The notes under the pieces were generated by a model, which ran no database searches, was not told where the DNA came from, and saw nothing but the letters and a program-made list of their open reading frames with translations. The position numbers and the translations under genes were made by a program. A stretch of 44,531 nt of DNA from Candidatus Saccharimonadota bacterium (GTDB taxonomy: Bacteria > Patescibacteriota > Saccharimonadia > Saccharimonadales > Saccharimonadaceae), in NCBI GenBank assembly GCA_016280905.1, contig JAEEHN010000012.1, positions 1 to 44,531 on the forward strand. Reading direction: 5' to 3'. This document shows positions 17,704 to 27,557 of the stretch, piece after piece. The first letter of the stretch is position 1. The number at the start of each line of letters is the position of its first letter.

Positions 17704-17919
17704 TCACAACCCCTTAAACAAATAATAAATAAGCATAACGGTAAACGATAATATCAGTAGAAAACCATATATCTTTAGACGGAATTTTACCCTAACCCAA
17801 CCCGCTAAATTTTCTAATTTTTTAAATCTTTTACCAGAAACCTTGCCATTTGCCAAAACTTCTCTGTAATAACCATCATTGTCTTTTTTATAACTAAAGT
17901 TTGTCTGTAGCACTACCAT
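17704..17919 (-). CDS. Small protein with C-terminal TM (72 aa), paralog of the neighbour
   Basis: GYYREVLANGKVSGKRFKKLENL plus a TM segment; GGGGGA SD-like sequence. Confidence 0.6.
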   Translation of the reverse strand: MVVLQTNFSYKKDNDGYYREVLANGKVSGKRFKKLENLAGWVRVKFRLKIYGFLLILSFTVMLIYYLFKGL

Positions 17920-17965
17920 ATTATTTTCCCCCATCGCCAATGGCTTTTTGCGTATTATCTAATTA

Positions 17966-18040
17966 TGGCTCCCGGGACTGGGCTCGAACCAGCAACCTCG
18001 AAGTTAACAGCTTCTTGCTCCACCATTGAGCTACCCGGGA
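17966..18040 (-). tRNA. tRNA-Asn(GTT)
   Basis: Reverse complement: TCCCGGG...AGAAG-CTGTTAA-CTTCG...GGTTCGAGCC...CCCGGGAGCCA. Confidence 0.95.
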
Positions 18041-18122
18041 CCACATTCCCATTATAGCATATTTTTATCTTTTGTGATAAAATTAAGGGAAGTTTATTTT
18101 TATTGTTACAGAAAGGAGAGAA

Positions 18123-19889
18123 ATGGAAGAAAAAACAATCCAAATTGCTGGTTCTATTACTGTGGACGAGCTCGCAAACGCTCTCGGTCTTTCTGTTACC
18201 GAATTAATTGGTACTCTCTTTAAAAACGGTATCGTTGCTACTATTAATCAGCGTCTTGATTTTGAAACAGCTTCAATTATTATCGACGAGCTTGGCATTA
18301 AAAACGTCAAACTAGAACGTAAGAATACTTCCACCAAGACCTCCGATTTTCATCGCGAACTCTCCGATAAAGCTGTCACTCGCCCACCCGTTGTAGCGGT
18401 GATGGGTCACGTTGATCATGGAAAAACCACTCTTCTTGATACTCTCTTAAATAAGAAAACCGTTGAAGGTGAAGCGGGCGGTATTACCCAACATATTTCT
18501 GCTTATCAGCTCAAGCACGATGATCGGCTCATCACTTTTCTTGATACTCCAGGTCACGAGGCTTTTGCGGCCATCCGTCAACATGGCGCCATGCTTACCG
18601 ACATTGTAGTAATCGTGGTCGCTGCTGATGATGGCGTCAAGCCCCAAACTATCGAAGCCATCAATTTTGCCAAATCTGCCAACGCTAAAATTATCGTTGC
18701 TATCAATAAAATCGACCGTGAAGGCGCCGATATACCTCGCACTATGGCTGACCTCAGCCAGCAGGGCCTTCAGCCCGAAGAATGGGGCGGCGACACTGTG
18801 ATGGTGCCAATTTCCGCTAAGTTAGGCCAAAATCTCGATCAACTTCTTGACATGATCCTCTTAACTGCCGATATTGAAGAATTAAAAGCCGATATCAATA
18901 TCCCGGCTGAAGGTCTCGTCATTGAATCTCATATGGAAGTAGGGAAAGGCTCCGTTGTCAACTTACTTATTACTGGTGGCGAGCTTAAGACTGGCGAATT
19001 TATCGTGGCCGGCTCTACTTATGGCAAAATTCGCACCATGCTAGATTGGCAAGGTAAACCCAAAGGCAAAGCTGCTCCATCTACTCCAGTTACAGTTACA
19101 GGTTTTAAGGAACTACCGAATTTTGGTGATAAATTTATTGAAGTCAAAGACGAAAAAACTGCCCGCAAAATGGCGCTTCTCAATGCTCAAGCCCTTGCCG
19201 ATGAATCCGCTTCGGCCAATGTCACTAGTTCCGACCTTCTCCACATGATGAATGTTGCCGATAATTCCAAAGTTTTCAATGTTATCGTTAAGGGTGACGT
19301 CCTTGGCTCAGTCACTTCGGTTGTTGACTCTCTTAAGCTTATCGATACCCACGGTGAAATCACCCTAAACATCGTTTCTACCGGCGTTGGCGACATCAAC
19401 GAAAACGACGTCTATATGGCCGCCGATGAAAATACCATTATCTATGGCTTCAATATCTCAGTGCCAATCAATATTTCTAAAATGGCAGCCCGCGACGGTG
19501 TTAAAATTCGTACTTACAAAGTAATCTATGAGCTTCTAGACGATGCTAAGCATGAAATGGAGAACCTTCTCGACGCTGAAATTATCGAAGAAGACAAAGG
19601 TGAGCTCAAAGTTTTAGGTGTTTTTCGTACCGAAAAAACTAGCATCATTGCTGGTGGTGAGGTTTTGAAAGGCGATGTAAAAGCTGGTTTCCTTGCCCGT
19701 ATTGTCCGTGATAAAAAGTACCTCGGCGAAGCCGAAGTCGTTAGTGTACAAAAGGAAAAAATCGACGTCAAAGAACTCACCGCTGGTGAGACGGGTGGTC
19801 TTGCTCTCAAAACTACCTCTAAAATCGATCTTCAAATTGGCGATCGCCTCAAATTCTTCACCCGCGAAACCAAAAAACGCACTTTGTAA
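18123..19889 (+). CDS. infB: Translation initiation factor IF-2
   Basis: VMGHVDHGKTTLLD, DTPGHEAF, NKID; IF-2 domain order; SD GAAAGGAG. Confidence 0.97.
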   Translation: MEEKTIQIAGSITVDELANALGLSVTELIGTLFKNGIVATINQRLDFETASIIIDELGIKNVKLERKNTSTKTSDFHRELSDKAVTRPPVVAVMGHVDHGKTTLLDTLLNKKTVEGEAGGITQHISAYQLKHDDRLITFLDTPGHEAFAAIRQHGAMLTDIVVIVVAADDGVKPQTIEAINFAKSANAKIIVAINKIDREGADIPRTMADLSQQGLQPEEWGGDTVMVPISAKLGQNLDQLLDMILLTADIEELKADINIPAEGLVIESHMEVGKGSVVNLLITGGELKTGEFIVAGSTYGKIRTMLDWQGKPKGKAAPSTPVTVTGFKELPNFGDKFIEVKDEKTARKMALLNAQALADESASANVTSSDLLHMMNVADNSKVFNVIVKGDVLGSVTSVVDSLKLIDTHGEITLNIVSTGVGDINENDVYMAADENTIIYGFNISVPINISKMAARDGVKIRTYKVIYELLDDAKHEMENLLDAEIIEEDKGELKVLGVFRTEKTSIIAGGEVLKGDVKAGFLARIVRDKKYLGEAEVVSVQKEKIDVKELTAGETGGLALKTTSKIDLQIGDRLKFFTRETKKRTL

Positions 19890-19927
19890 TTTTTTCTTAT
19901 GTTATAATTAGCATGAGGAGAATAATG

Positions 19928-20221
19928 ATGGATTTCGATGAAGAATTTTTAAAGGAAATGGGTCTCTCGGCTATGCCAGAAGACCAAAAACAAAAATTTC
20001 TCAATTATGTCCAAGAAGAGCTTGAAGTTCGCATTGGAGAGCGTATTTCCAAAGGACTTACTGAAGAACAACTTAATGAATTTGACACAATTACTGACCA
20101 AACCGCAGCCACCAAATGGCTCGAAAAAAATCGCCCCGATTATCGGGAAATTGTTACGCGCACCATTAACGAAATGAAAGACGAAATTCGCGCCAATCGT
20201 AACAAACTCGTTGGTGCTTAG
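19928..20221 (+). CDS. DUF5663-like hypothetical protein
   Basis: Short helical acidic protein (FDEEFLKEMGLSAMPEDQKQKFL); SD GAGGAG. Confidence 0.65.
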   Translation: MDFDEEFLKEMGLSAMPEDQKQKFLNYVQEELEVRIGERISKGLTEEQLNEFDTITDQTAATKWLEKNRPDYREIVTRTINEMKDEIRANRNKLVGA

Positions 20222-20226
20222 GTATT

Positions 20227-21213
20227 ATGGATTTTAAAGACCTTGAGCGTACCCGCCAAATCTATCAACAAAAAAGCCAAGCGACTTCTAAAAAACGTTG
20301 GAGAGTGATATTAATAACATGCTTTATTTTATTCTCATTTGAAATAATTTTTCTAATCTTTAGATTGAGCAAATCGTCAGAATTAAACACAAAGCATTTT
20401 GCCGTTTTGGCTATCCCAATCCCCTTTGTTTTACTGTTTGAATTTTTATTTATCAGCCTCATTGTTTATATAGCAACACATAAAGATTCGACTATTCTTG
20501 CTAAACACTATGCCGATTACAGACGTATCTACAAGGCTTATTTTATTCATCGTCAGCTCACGAAGTTTTTTACCGATCTTCATTACGATCATACGCGAGG
20601 TCTTGATAAAAGCGTTCTTCAGGCTTCTCGGCTTATTTACACCGGCGATATTTATGAATCAAATGATCTTGTAGTTGCCAAATACAAGAATACAAATTTT
20701 GCTCAAGCCGACGTTAAAATAATTAGAGAAGATGAAACACGCGACAAAGACGGCAATAAGCACACTAGTTATGTCACAGTTTTTAAAGGGCGCTATTTGA
20801 TTTTTGAATTTCCCAAAAAATTTATGTTTAAGATGATTGTTTCTAGCAGTAAGGGCAATGGCTTAAGGTATACTAATCCTAAAACTGGTCGCAATCTTTC
20901 CCGTATCGAAACGGAATCACCAGACTTCAACAAGCACTTTCTGATTTATGCAGAAGATGGCTTTGAGGCTTTTTACATTCTAAGTCCTAATTTTATTGAT
21001 AAACTTGAACAACTTGGCGAAAAATATCAAAACGCTCTTTCGCTTTATTTTTCAGACAATAAACTTTACGTCGGACTGAACGACCATAACGACGCCTTTG
21101 AACCACCTAAAGACATTTCTAAACCCCTGAACGAAAAAGATGAAACCGCAAAAGTCATCAAAGATATGAAATTGATTACTGATTTGGTTGATGGTTTAAA
21201 ACTCAATAAATAA
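20227..21213 (+). CDS. DUF3137-like membrane protein
   Basis: Two N-terminal TMs followed by a soluble domain with VFKGRYLIFEFPKKF. Confidence 0.6.
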   Translation: MDFKDLERTRQIYQQKSQATSKKRWRVILITCFILFSFEIIFLIFRLSKSSELNTKHFAVLAIPIPFVLLFEFLFISLIVYIATHKDSTILAKHYADYRRIYKAYFIHRQLTKFFTDLHYDHTRGLDKSVLQASRLIYTGDIYESNDLVVAKYKNTNFAQADVKIIREDETRDKDGNKHTSYVTVFKGRYLIFEFPKKFMFKMIVSSSKGNGLRYTNPKTGRNLSRIETESPDFNKHFLIYAEDGFEAFYILSPNFIDKLEQLGEKYQNALSLYFSDNKLYVGLNDHNDAFEPPKDISKPLNEKDETAKVIKDMKLITDLVDGLKLNK

Positions 21214-21214
21214 G

Positions 21215-21991
21215 CTATCTTTTATAGCCGTTTAAGAAACTTTTCGCATCCATCGCTTTACGACCTTCTGGCTGTAATTTATCAATGACCACAAAACGCC
21301 CATCAACACAAGGGATTACAAGAATCGCTGTCTCGCCCCGTTTTAATATGTGTGCCTCTAAAATAATGCAATTTACGCCGTAAAAGGCGTATCTTGGTTT
21401 TGGGAACCCCTGAAACGCCACAATTTTGCGAAAAGTCTGTTCTGCTGTATCTGTTTCTGGGGTTAACACGCCTATACTTTTTTCTAATTTTCCACAAAAA
21501 GTCGCCCTAGAATCATCCTGCAAAACTGGTTCCGGTAAATTCGCCAGTTTTTCAGCTATCCACTCTGCCCCTGTTTCTGCCAACATTTTGTAAATTACAT
21601 CCTTACAAATCGGTAAATTTTTCAAAGTAATCTGGTAGTAAATTGGCCCTGCATCCATCGCCTTTACGAGCTTCATCACCGATACTGAAAAATCACTATC
21701 TCCGGCCAGGATCGCACTTTCTATCGGTGAAGCACCCCTGTATAGAGGCAACAGGGAAGGATGAATGTTTAAAATCCCTTCTGGTTCAAATAAATCCAAG
21801 ATATCAGATTTTATCAGCACCCCAAACGAAGCCAAAACCCCATGTATCTCTGGGTTAGCAACCTTTATCTCTTTGACTTTTTTTAGGTCTTCCTGCGTTC
21901 GAGCGTGAAAAACTATTTCAAATTTTCGTTCTAAAACAGCTTTCGCATAATCCGCAAGTAACCCATTACCAAAGAAAATTATTTTTTCCAT
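21215..21991 (-). CDS. fmt: Methionyl-tRNA formyltransferase
   Basis: ILNIHPSLLPLYRGASPIESAILAGDSDFSVSVMKLVKAMDAGPI. Confidence 0.92.
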   Translation of the reverse strand: MEKIIFFGNGLLADYAKAVLERKFEIVFHARTQEDLKKVKEIKVANPEIHGVLASFGVLIKSDILDLFEPEGILNIHPSLLPLYRGASPIESAILAGDSDFSVSVMKLVKAMDAGPIYYQITLKNLPICKDVIYKMLAETGAEWIAEKLANLPEPVLQDDSRATFCGKLEKSIGVLTPETDTAEQTFRKIVAFQGFPKPRYAFYGVNCIILEAHILKRGETAILVIPCVDGRFVVIDKLQPEGRKAMDAKSFLNGYKR

Positions 21992-21999
21992 TTTTAAAC

Positions 22000-22572
22000 T
22001 TATTCCTCACCCCAAAGTTTCTTATTTCTAGCGATTTTGGTATCATAATCTACTGGCACCAAATCACCCTTATCGTTCATCTCATAAAAAGCATCTTTTT
22101 CGTCTTTTATATGGTCAATAAACAAAACCCCATTCAAATGATCGATTTCATGCAAAAGTGTCCGCGCTAGTTCATCTGTTGCTTTGATCCTCACCTCTGT
22201 GCCATCTTCTAATTTCGCTTTCACCCGTACCTTAGTTGCACGAGGAACCATACCATAAATTGATGGCACCGAAAGACAACCTTCATAATCGGTTTTTATT
22301 TTACCTTCGGCTTTTATTACCTCTGGATTTATTAATGCTGTGAACGAAGCGTTTTTCTTGTCCTCCATATCGTCGCGAATAATAACAATTCGTTTATTTA
22401 TCCCCATCTGAGGTGCCGCCATCGCCGCCGATAATTCATAAGGGTGTTCTTTCTCCCAATCCAACGACAATTTTCGCATATCCGCAATAATTCCGCGAAT
22501 ATCATCATTAATTTCGCGAACTTTTTCTGATTTCTCCCTCAGCCGCTTATCTGGCGTGGTAATTATTTTCAT
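22000..22572 (-). CDS. def: Peptide deformylase
   Basis: AAPQMGI, EGCLSVP, LLHEIDHLNGVLFIDHI. Confidence 0.96.
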   Translation of the reverse strand: MKIITTPDKRLREKSEKVREINDDIRGIIADMRKLSLDWEKEHPYELSAAMAAPQMGINKRIVIIRDDMEDKKNASFTALINPEVIKAEGKIKTDYEGCLSVPSIYGMVPRATKVRVKAKLEDGTEVRIKATDELARTLLHEIDHLNGVLFIDHIKDEKDAFYEMNDKGDLVPVDYDTKIARNKKLWGEE

Positions 22573-22611
22573 AAGCCCATTATAACACGCTTAAGGGGTA
22601 GAGTAAAGCAT

Positions 22612-23559
22612 CTATACAGTGATTAGTTCCACTGAGTCCAAATTCTGGTCTTTCATTGCTACTGAATTGATCGTCGGATTCTCATAGGTGCTGTAATAAT
22701 AAGTCTGTGTCGCTGAAGAGTATCCACCGGTATAAATCGTCTTCTCGAAGTTGCCATCTGCCATCGCTGCTGCACCATCAATCATCGCGACACCAGTTAG
22801 AGTATGGAAAAGTCGCGACACGTTTTCTTCTTCGGTTGTTTTTATTGGATAATGCGTATTCAAATACGCTACTCTTACAAAACGTGATGGAGAATAATAA
22901 TCACCAGGAAGCCCCCGCATCAGGGAACCGCTTCCGAACGCGGTCAGTTTTGCTTTGTCCCATCTTACCTCTTTTGGCATCTGTGGGAACAAATTCATAT
23001 AATTACGCAAATTTTCCTTGTGCCATCCGTACCCAGGTTGATTAGTCAAAATGTCCACCTCATTTTCAAAAATCTCCATCCCGTTTGCCGTATATTCTAC
23101 TACGATTGATCTCTTAGCATCCCCAATGATCCAGTGCAATTCAGAAACAGGGTATTGTTCGTTGACTGGCTTTGCCACGATTGCGACATTTTTTAAGGCT
23201 TTTTCGGCCTCATCTACTGAAGTAAAATTTAAAGCCACCCAGAGCGGAAATTCATACGCTGCCACATTGGTTTTACCCTCAACTGCATCTTTTTCATATG
23301 CCGCATAGCCAGGAAAATTTAATCCCGCAATTGCTAAACCATGTTCATTGGCGCAATCAAAATAAAGGGGAATATTATCGACTACAATTCCCATACCAAT
23401 CAATGCTGGTGAATTCGTCATTTCCCCAAGAAATGCTGATTTATATTTATATCCTCGTGGTGTAATTACCACTTTTTGTCCATAGCCCACCGACCAGTCC
23501 AGATTTCGCCCAAAGTACATATTTCCAGCGTTGTCGTTGAATCTCACCCCTGTGCACAT
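22612..23559 (-). CDS. Choloylglycine hydrolase family (bile salt hydrolase / penicillin V acylase-like) Ntn hydrolase
   Basis: Starting at Met-Cys2: MCTGVRFNDNAGNMYFGRNLDW, with Cys2, Arg18 and Asp21 in canonical positions, plus a TNQPGY motif. SD AAGGAGG sits just upstream of this ATG. Confidence 0.9.
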   Translation of the reverse strand: MCTGVRFNDNAGNMYFGRNLDWSVGYGQKVVITPRGYKYKSAFLGEMTNSPALIGMGIVVDNIPLYFDCANEHGLAIAGLNFPGYAAYEKDAVEGKTNVAAYEFPLWVALNFTSVDEAEKALKNVAIVAKPVNEQYPVSELHWIIGDAKRSIVVEYTANGMEIFENEVDILTNQPGYGWHKENLRNYMNLFPQMPKEVRWDKAKLTAFGSGSLMRGLPGDYYSPSRFVRVAYLNTHYPIKTTEEENVSRLFHTLTGVAMIDGAAAMADGNFEKTIYTGGYSSATQTYYYSTYENPTINSVAMKDQNLDSVELITV

Positions 23560-23628
23560 AAACCTCCTTATCATTTTTATTCTTATGTTTAATTCTATCA
23601 CAAAAAAATGCTGTATAGTAAGTCGTTT

Positions 23629-25563
23629 TTATAGCAATCCCGGTGGATCAAGCGTGATTTTGAAGTTTTTGTCTAAATCTTTACAAGCCTCTATTAAGGC
23701 CTTTCTTGATCGACTTCGCACTACAACTTGCCAAGTATAACCCCTATTTGTTCGTTCATGGAAAGCTGGACAGGGCGGAGAAATCTTCAGCCTTTTATCA
23801 TTGGCTAATCTCCTCGCTGTCTCGCGAATTTTTTTTATTACCAGCGTCTCAGTTTTTAATGTAATTTCTAGTCGTAAGATAAACATAAACGGCGGGAAAC
23901 CTGATTTTTTCCTTTGTTGCACCATATATTCGTAAAACCCTAAGTAATCTTCTTGGGTGGCGAGTTTAATTACCGAATGTTCTGGTCGAAAAGTTTGTAT
24001 TATTACATTTGTATCAGAGATATGCCCACGCCCAACTCGTCCAATTACTTGAGTGAGGAGCTGAAAACTTCTTTCTTCGGCCATAAAATCCGGCAAAGAA
24101 AGTCCAGCATCTGCCTGTACCACTCCCACCGTAGCCAACTTTGGTAAATCCAATCCTTTTGCCAAAGTTTGCGTTCCTACTAATATATCCACTCCACCTG
24201 ATTTTATTTCATTATAAATCGCTTCCACTCCTTCGTCTTTTTTGTTGTCGGCATCAAATCGCCGAATTTGTGCTTTCGGAAATAATTTATGAAGCTCCGT
24301 CTCTAATAATTTTGTACCGAATCCCTTGTGCACCATCCCTGGATGCCCACATTTTGGACAGCTACTGGGTACTCTCTCTGAAAAACCACATGTATGGCAA
24401 TGCAATACATATTCATCTGCGTGTAGGGTTAAGGGTAGAAAACAATTCGGGCACAAAACTTCTTCTCCGCAATTTTCGCAAATTGTAAGAGGTGCCGACC
24501 CTCGCCGATTATGGAAGATTAAGGTCTGTCGATCATTTTCTAAATTCCGAACCATAGCTTTAATTAAAACATCCGAAAAATACCGATTTTTAGAAAAATT
24601 CTCTCGGTTTTTCAGATCAAGGATTTGGATTTTTGGCTTTATTGCTTCTTCTATGGCTTTTTTCTCTAATTTCACTAAACAGTTATGACTTTTTGCTAGA
24701 TAAAAATCTTCTACTGTTGGCGTCGCTGAACCCAGAATCAGAGGTATACCTAACTCTTTTGTCATAAAGCTTGCCACTCTTACTGTAGAATATTTTGGCG
24801 TATTTTCTTGATAATAAGTACTTTCATGTTCTTCATCAATAATAATCAGGCCTAAATTATTTAACGGTGCAAATAACGCCGACCGTGGCCCAATCACAAT
24901 CTTGGGTTGGTTTGTTCCTAATAGGGAATCAAAGATCAGATGTCTCTCCGCTTCAGTCTGCCTGGAATGAACCAAAACTATATCTGAACCAAAAACTTCT
25001 TCAAAAACTCGGACGAATTGGCTAGTTAAGGCGATCTCCGGTATCAAAACTATACAGGATTTTTGCCGTTTAAACGCATTTAAAGCCATTTTGAGGTAGA
25101 TATTGGTTTTACCACTACCAGTAACGCCAAACAGCAGTCTCGCGCCTTCTGGGCCCTTCTGGAGGCCCTCTAAGGCTTTTTTTTGCGCCTCGTTCAGCGG
25201 AATTTTTGGCAAATTAAAGGTTTGAGAGGTTCCTCTGGATTTACCGAACAAATGTTCGGTTTTCCTTCGCTTTCTCTCGACTCCTCTAGGCAAAATCAAC
25301 GATACGGCTTGTCCCGATGGTGCTAAATAGTATTCGTGAATAAACTGCACAATTTTGAGCAAATGTTTTGGCAAGGGTTTTGAATACAAAACTTTCAAAA
25401 TCGACCGAGTTTTAAAATTTGGTTGCGCAACTTTTTTAATAATTACACCTGGTAGTACTCTTCGTCCCACTGGCACCATCACGATTTGACCTGGCGACAG
25501 GGAATCATCAAAATCATACGTCAACCTCTCTACCTTCCCCTCCGGTATCACCTCATAATACAT
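23629..25563 (-). CDS. priA: Primosomal protein N' (replication restart helicase PriA)
   Basis: GVTGSGKTNIYL, IDEEHE, Cys-rich zinc module CENCGEEVLCPNC...CHTCG, GTQTLAKGLDLP. Confidence 0.95.
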   Translation of the reverse strand: MYYEVIPEGKVERLTYDFDDSLSPGQIVMVPVGRRVLPGVIIKKVAQPNFKTRSILKVLYSKPLPKHLLKIVQFIHEYYLAPSGQAVSLILPRGVERKRRKTEHLFGKSRGTSQTFNLPKIPLNEAQKKALEGLQKGPEGARLLFGVTGSGKTNIYLKMALNAFKRQKSCIVLIPEIALTSQFVRVFEEVFGSDIVLVHSRQTEAERHLIFDSLLGTNQPKIVIGPRSALFAPLNNLGLIIIDEEHESTYYQENTPKYSTVRVASFMTKELGIPLILGSATPTVEDFYLAKSHNCLVKLEKKAIEEAIKPKIQILDLKNRENFSKNRYFSDVLIKAMVRNLENDRQTLIFHNRRGSAPLTICENCGEEVLCPNCFLPLTLHADEYVLHCHTCGFSERVPSSCPKCGHPGMVHKGFGTKLLETELHKLFPKAQIRRFDADNKKDEGVEAIYNEIKSGGVDILVGTQTLAKGLDLPKLATVGVVQADAGLSLPDFMAEERSFQLLTQVIGRVGRGHISDTNVIIQTFRPEHSVIKLATQEDYLGFYEYMVQQRKKSGFPPFMFILRLEITLKTETLVIKKIRETARRLANDKRLKISPPCPAFHERTNRGYTWQVVVRSRSRKALIEACKDLDKNFKITLDPPGLL

Positions 25564-25633
25564 GATTTCATTATAACATTGTTGTAATTTTTACAGAACC
25601 TGTGTTATAATGGGCTCAAATAAGCGAGGGAAT

Positions 25634-25924
25634 ATGTTAGATATATTTGTGACTTCTCGGGTGCGCCGAAAAATCATCGTGGTTTTTGCCAAATATCCAG
25701 ACTTTAAGACTCATGTAAGGGGTTTAGCAAAACTTATCAAAGAAGATCCGGGCAATATTCAAAGGGAACTAAATCGTATGGCTGAAGGTAAATTCTTAAT
25801 CGTTACCAAAAAAGGTAAGACCAAAATTTATCAAACTAACAAATCTTTCCCAATCCTAAAAGAACTCCAAAGCATTGTTATTAAGAGCCAAAAGGGCAAC
25901 AAACCCAGCAAAACCATTGGCTAA
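25634..25924 (+). CDS. Winged-helix DNA-binding protein
   Basis: SRVRRKIIVVFAKYPDFKTHVRGLAKLIKEDPGNIQRELNRMAEGKFLIVTKKGKTKIYQ wHTH pattern. Confidence 0.7.
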   Translation: MLDIFVTSRVRRKIIVVFAKYPDFKTHVRGLAKLIKEDPGNIQRELNRMAEGKFLIVTKKGKTKIYQTNKSFPILKELQSIVIKSQKGNKPSKTIG

Positions 25925-25936
25925 CAGAGGTATCAA

Positions 25937-27550
25937 TTGAATAAATTATTTATACGATTACTTAAAGCCCGCAATCTCGCGCCATCCTTTTTAAATCCCA
26001 AATATGAAGATTCCGTCAGCCCTTTTTTACTCACTGACATGGAAAAAGCCACCGCTCGCATCCAAAAAGCCATCAAAAAGCACGAAAAAATTCTGATTTA
26101 TGGTGATTATGACGTCGATGGTGTTACTGCTAGTACCATAATGGAGCAAACTTTAATTCTTGCTGGCATAAAACCCGAAAATCTTGAGATAATACTACCC
26201 GATCGCTTTGCTGACGGTTACGGTATGAGTCCAAAGCTCATCCAGCGCGCCACTGAAATCGGTGCTACCTTGGTAATTACGGTAGATTGCGGCTCTCGTA
26301 ATCACGAAATCATCGATGAGCTAAACGAGTTAAAAATCGACACCGTCATTACAGATCACCATGAAACCGACGACAAAATACCAGAAGCCATTGCCATAGT
26401 CAATCCCCATCGTAAAGATTCTCCTACTTTCGAATTTCAAAATCTCGCCGGAGTCGGTGTTGTTTTTAAACTTGCTCAAGCCCTAGTACAACGAAAGCTT
26501 ATTAAATCAGGTCAGGAAAAATGGCTTCTTGATCTTGTTCTAATTGGAACTATTTGTGACAACATGACTTTAACTGGCGAAAATCGTATCCTTGGTTACT
26601 ACGGTATCAAAGTTCTCGCCAAAACTCGCCGACCTGGTCTCAAAGAGCTCATGAAACTTGCAGGTGTCAAAAAACTTACTTCCGAGTCTATCGGTTTTCA
26701 GATTGGCCCTCGCCTCAATGCTGCTGGTCGTCTCAATACTGCTGAAATCGCTCTAAATCTTCTTCGTGCTAACTCTGTTTCTGAAGCAGCGCTTCTTGCT
26801 GTCAAGCTCGAAGAACTTAATAAAAAACGTAAAACCGAGCAAACTTCTGCCACGCGTGAAATTGAAAAACGTGGACCCGAAGACACCCCAGTCATTATTG
26901 AGGTCGGCAATTGGCACGAGGGTATTCTTGGCATTATTGCTGGTCGTCTAGTCGAAAAATATCATAAACCTGCTTTCGTGTTTACAAATGCCACCGACGG
27001 TTTTTACAAAGGTTCTGGCCGTAGCTTCGGCGATTTTAATCTTGCCGATGCACTAAATTATGCCAAAAATTCCATTATCAGCGGCGGCGGTCATGCTGCT
27101 GCTGCCGGCGTTAAAGTTCACGAGAGTAATCTTTATCAGTTTCGTGAGCAAATTAACGAATATTACAAAAGTCTCAAACTTATCAATCAAGAGCGATTTT
27201 TGAAATCCGAACCCGACCTCGCGACCGAAAATCTCTCTGATTTTTCGCTTGATTTACTAGACGACCTAAAGTCGCTTGAGCCTTACGGCGCAGGAAATGA
27301 AGAACCGCTTTTTCTTCTCGAAAATGTCGAAATCCTTGAAAATCATAAAATGGGTTCCGAAAATCAACATCTCCGTCTCGATGTTAGAGGAAAAGACGGT
27401 AAAATTTTAAAGCTTGTCGCTTTCTTCGCTCCCGAGAATTGGCTCAATCTTGAGCCTGGCACAGTTTTAAATATCGCTGTAAAAGTTATCGAAAATGAAT
27501 GGAACGGCACCCGCTCTCTTGAAGGCCGCATTGTTGACATTATGCTATAA
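25937..27550 (+). CDS. recJ: Single-stranded-DNA-specific exonuclease RecJ
   Basis: DYDVDGVTAS, DHHET, DHH/DHHA1 motif SGGGHAAAAG. TTG start. Confidence 0.95.
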   Translation: MNKLFIRLLKARNLAPSFLNPKYEDSVSPFLLTDMEKATARIQKAIKKHEKILIYGDYDVDGVTASTIMEQTLILAGIKPENLEIILPDRFADGYGMSPKLIQRATEIGATLVITVDCGSRNHEIIDELNELKIDTVITDHHETDDKIPEAIAIVNPHRKDSPTFEFQNLAGVGVVFKLAQALVQRKLIKSGQEKWLLDLVLIGTICDNMTLTGENRILGYYGIKVLAKTRRPGLKELMKLAGVKKLTSESIGFQIGPRLNAAGRLNTAEIALNLLRANSVSEAALLAVKLEELNKKRKTEQTSATREIEKRGPEDTPVIIEVGNWHEGILGIIAGRLVEKYHKPAFVFTNATDGFYKGSGRSFGDFNLADALNYAKNSIISGGGHAAAAGVKVHESNLYQFREQINEYYKSLKLINQERFLKSEPDLATENLSDFSLDLLDDLKSLEPYGAGNEEPLFLLENVEILENHKMGSENQHLRLDVRGKDGKILKLVAFFAPENWLNLEPGTVLNIAVKVIENEWNGTRSLEGRIVDIML

Positions 27551-27557
27551 TAGAATC

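Noticed and set aside
25245-25258. CGAACAAATGTTCG, a match to the Gram-positive LexA/DinR box consensus
   Set aside because: It lies about 300 nt inside the priA coding sequence with no promoter nearby, so it is probably fortuitous.
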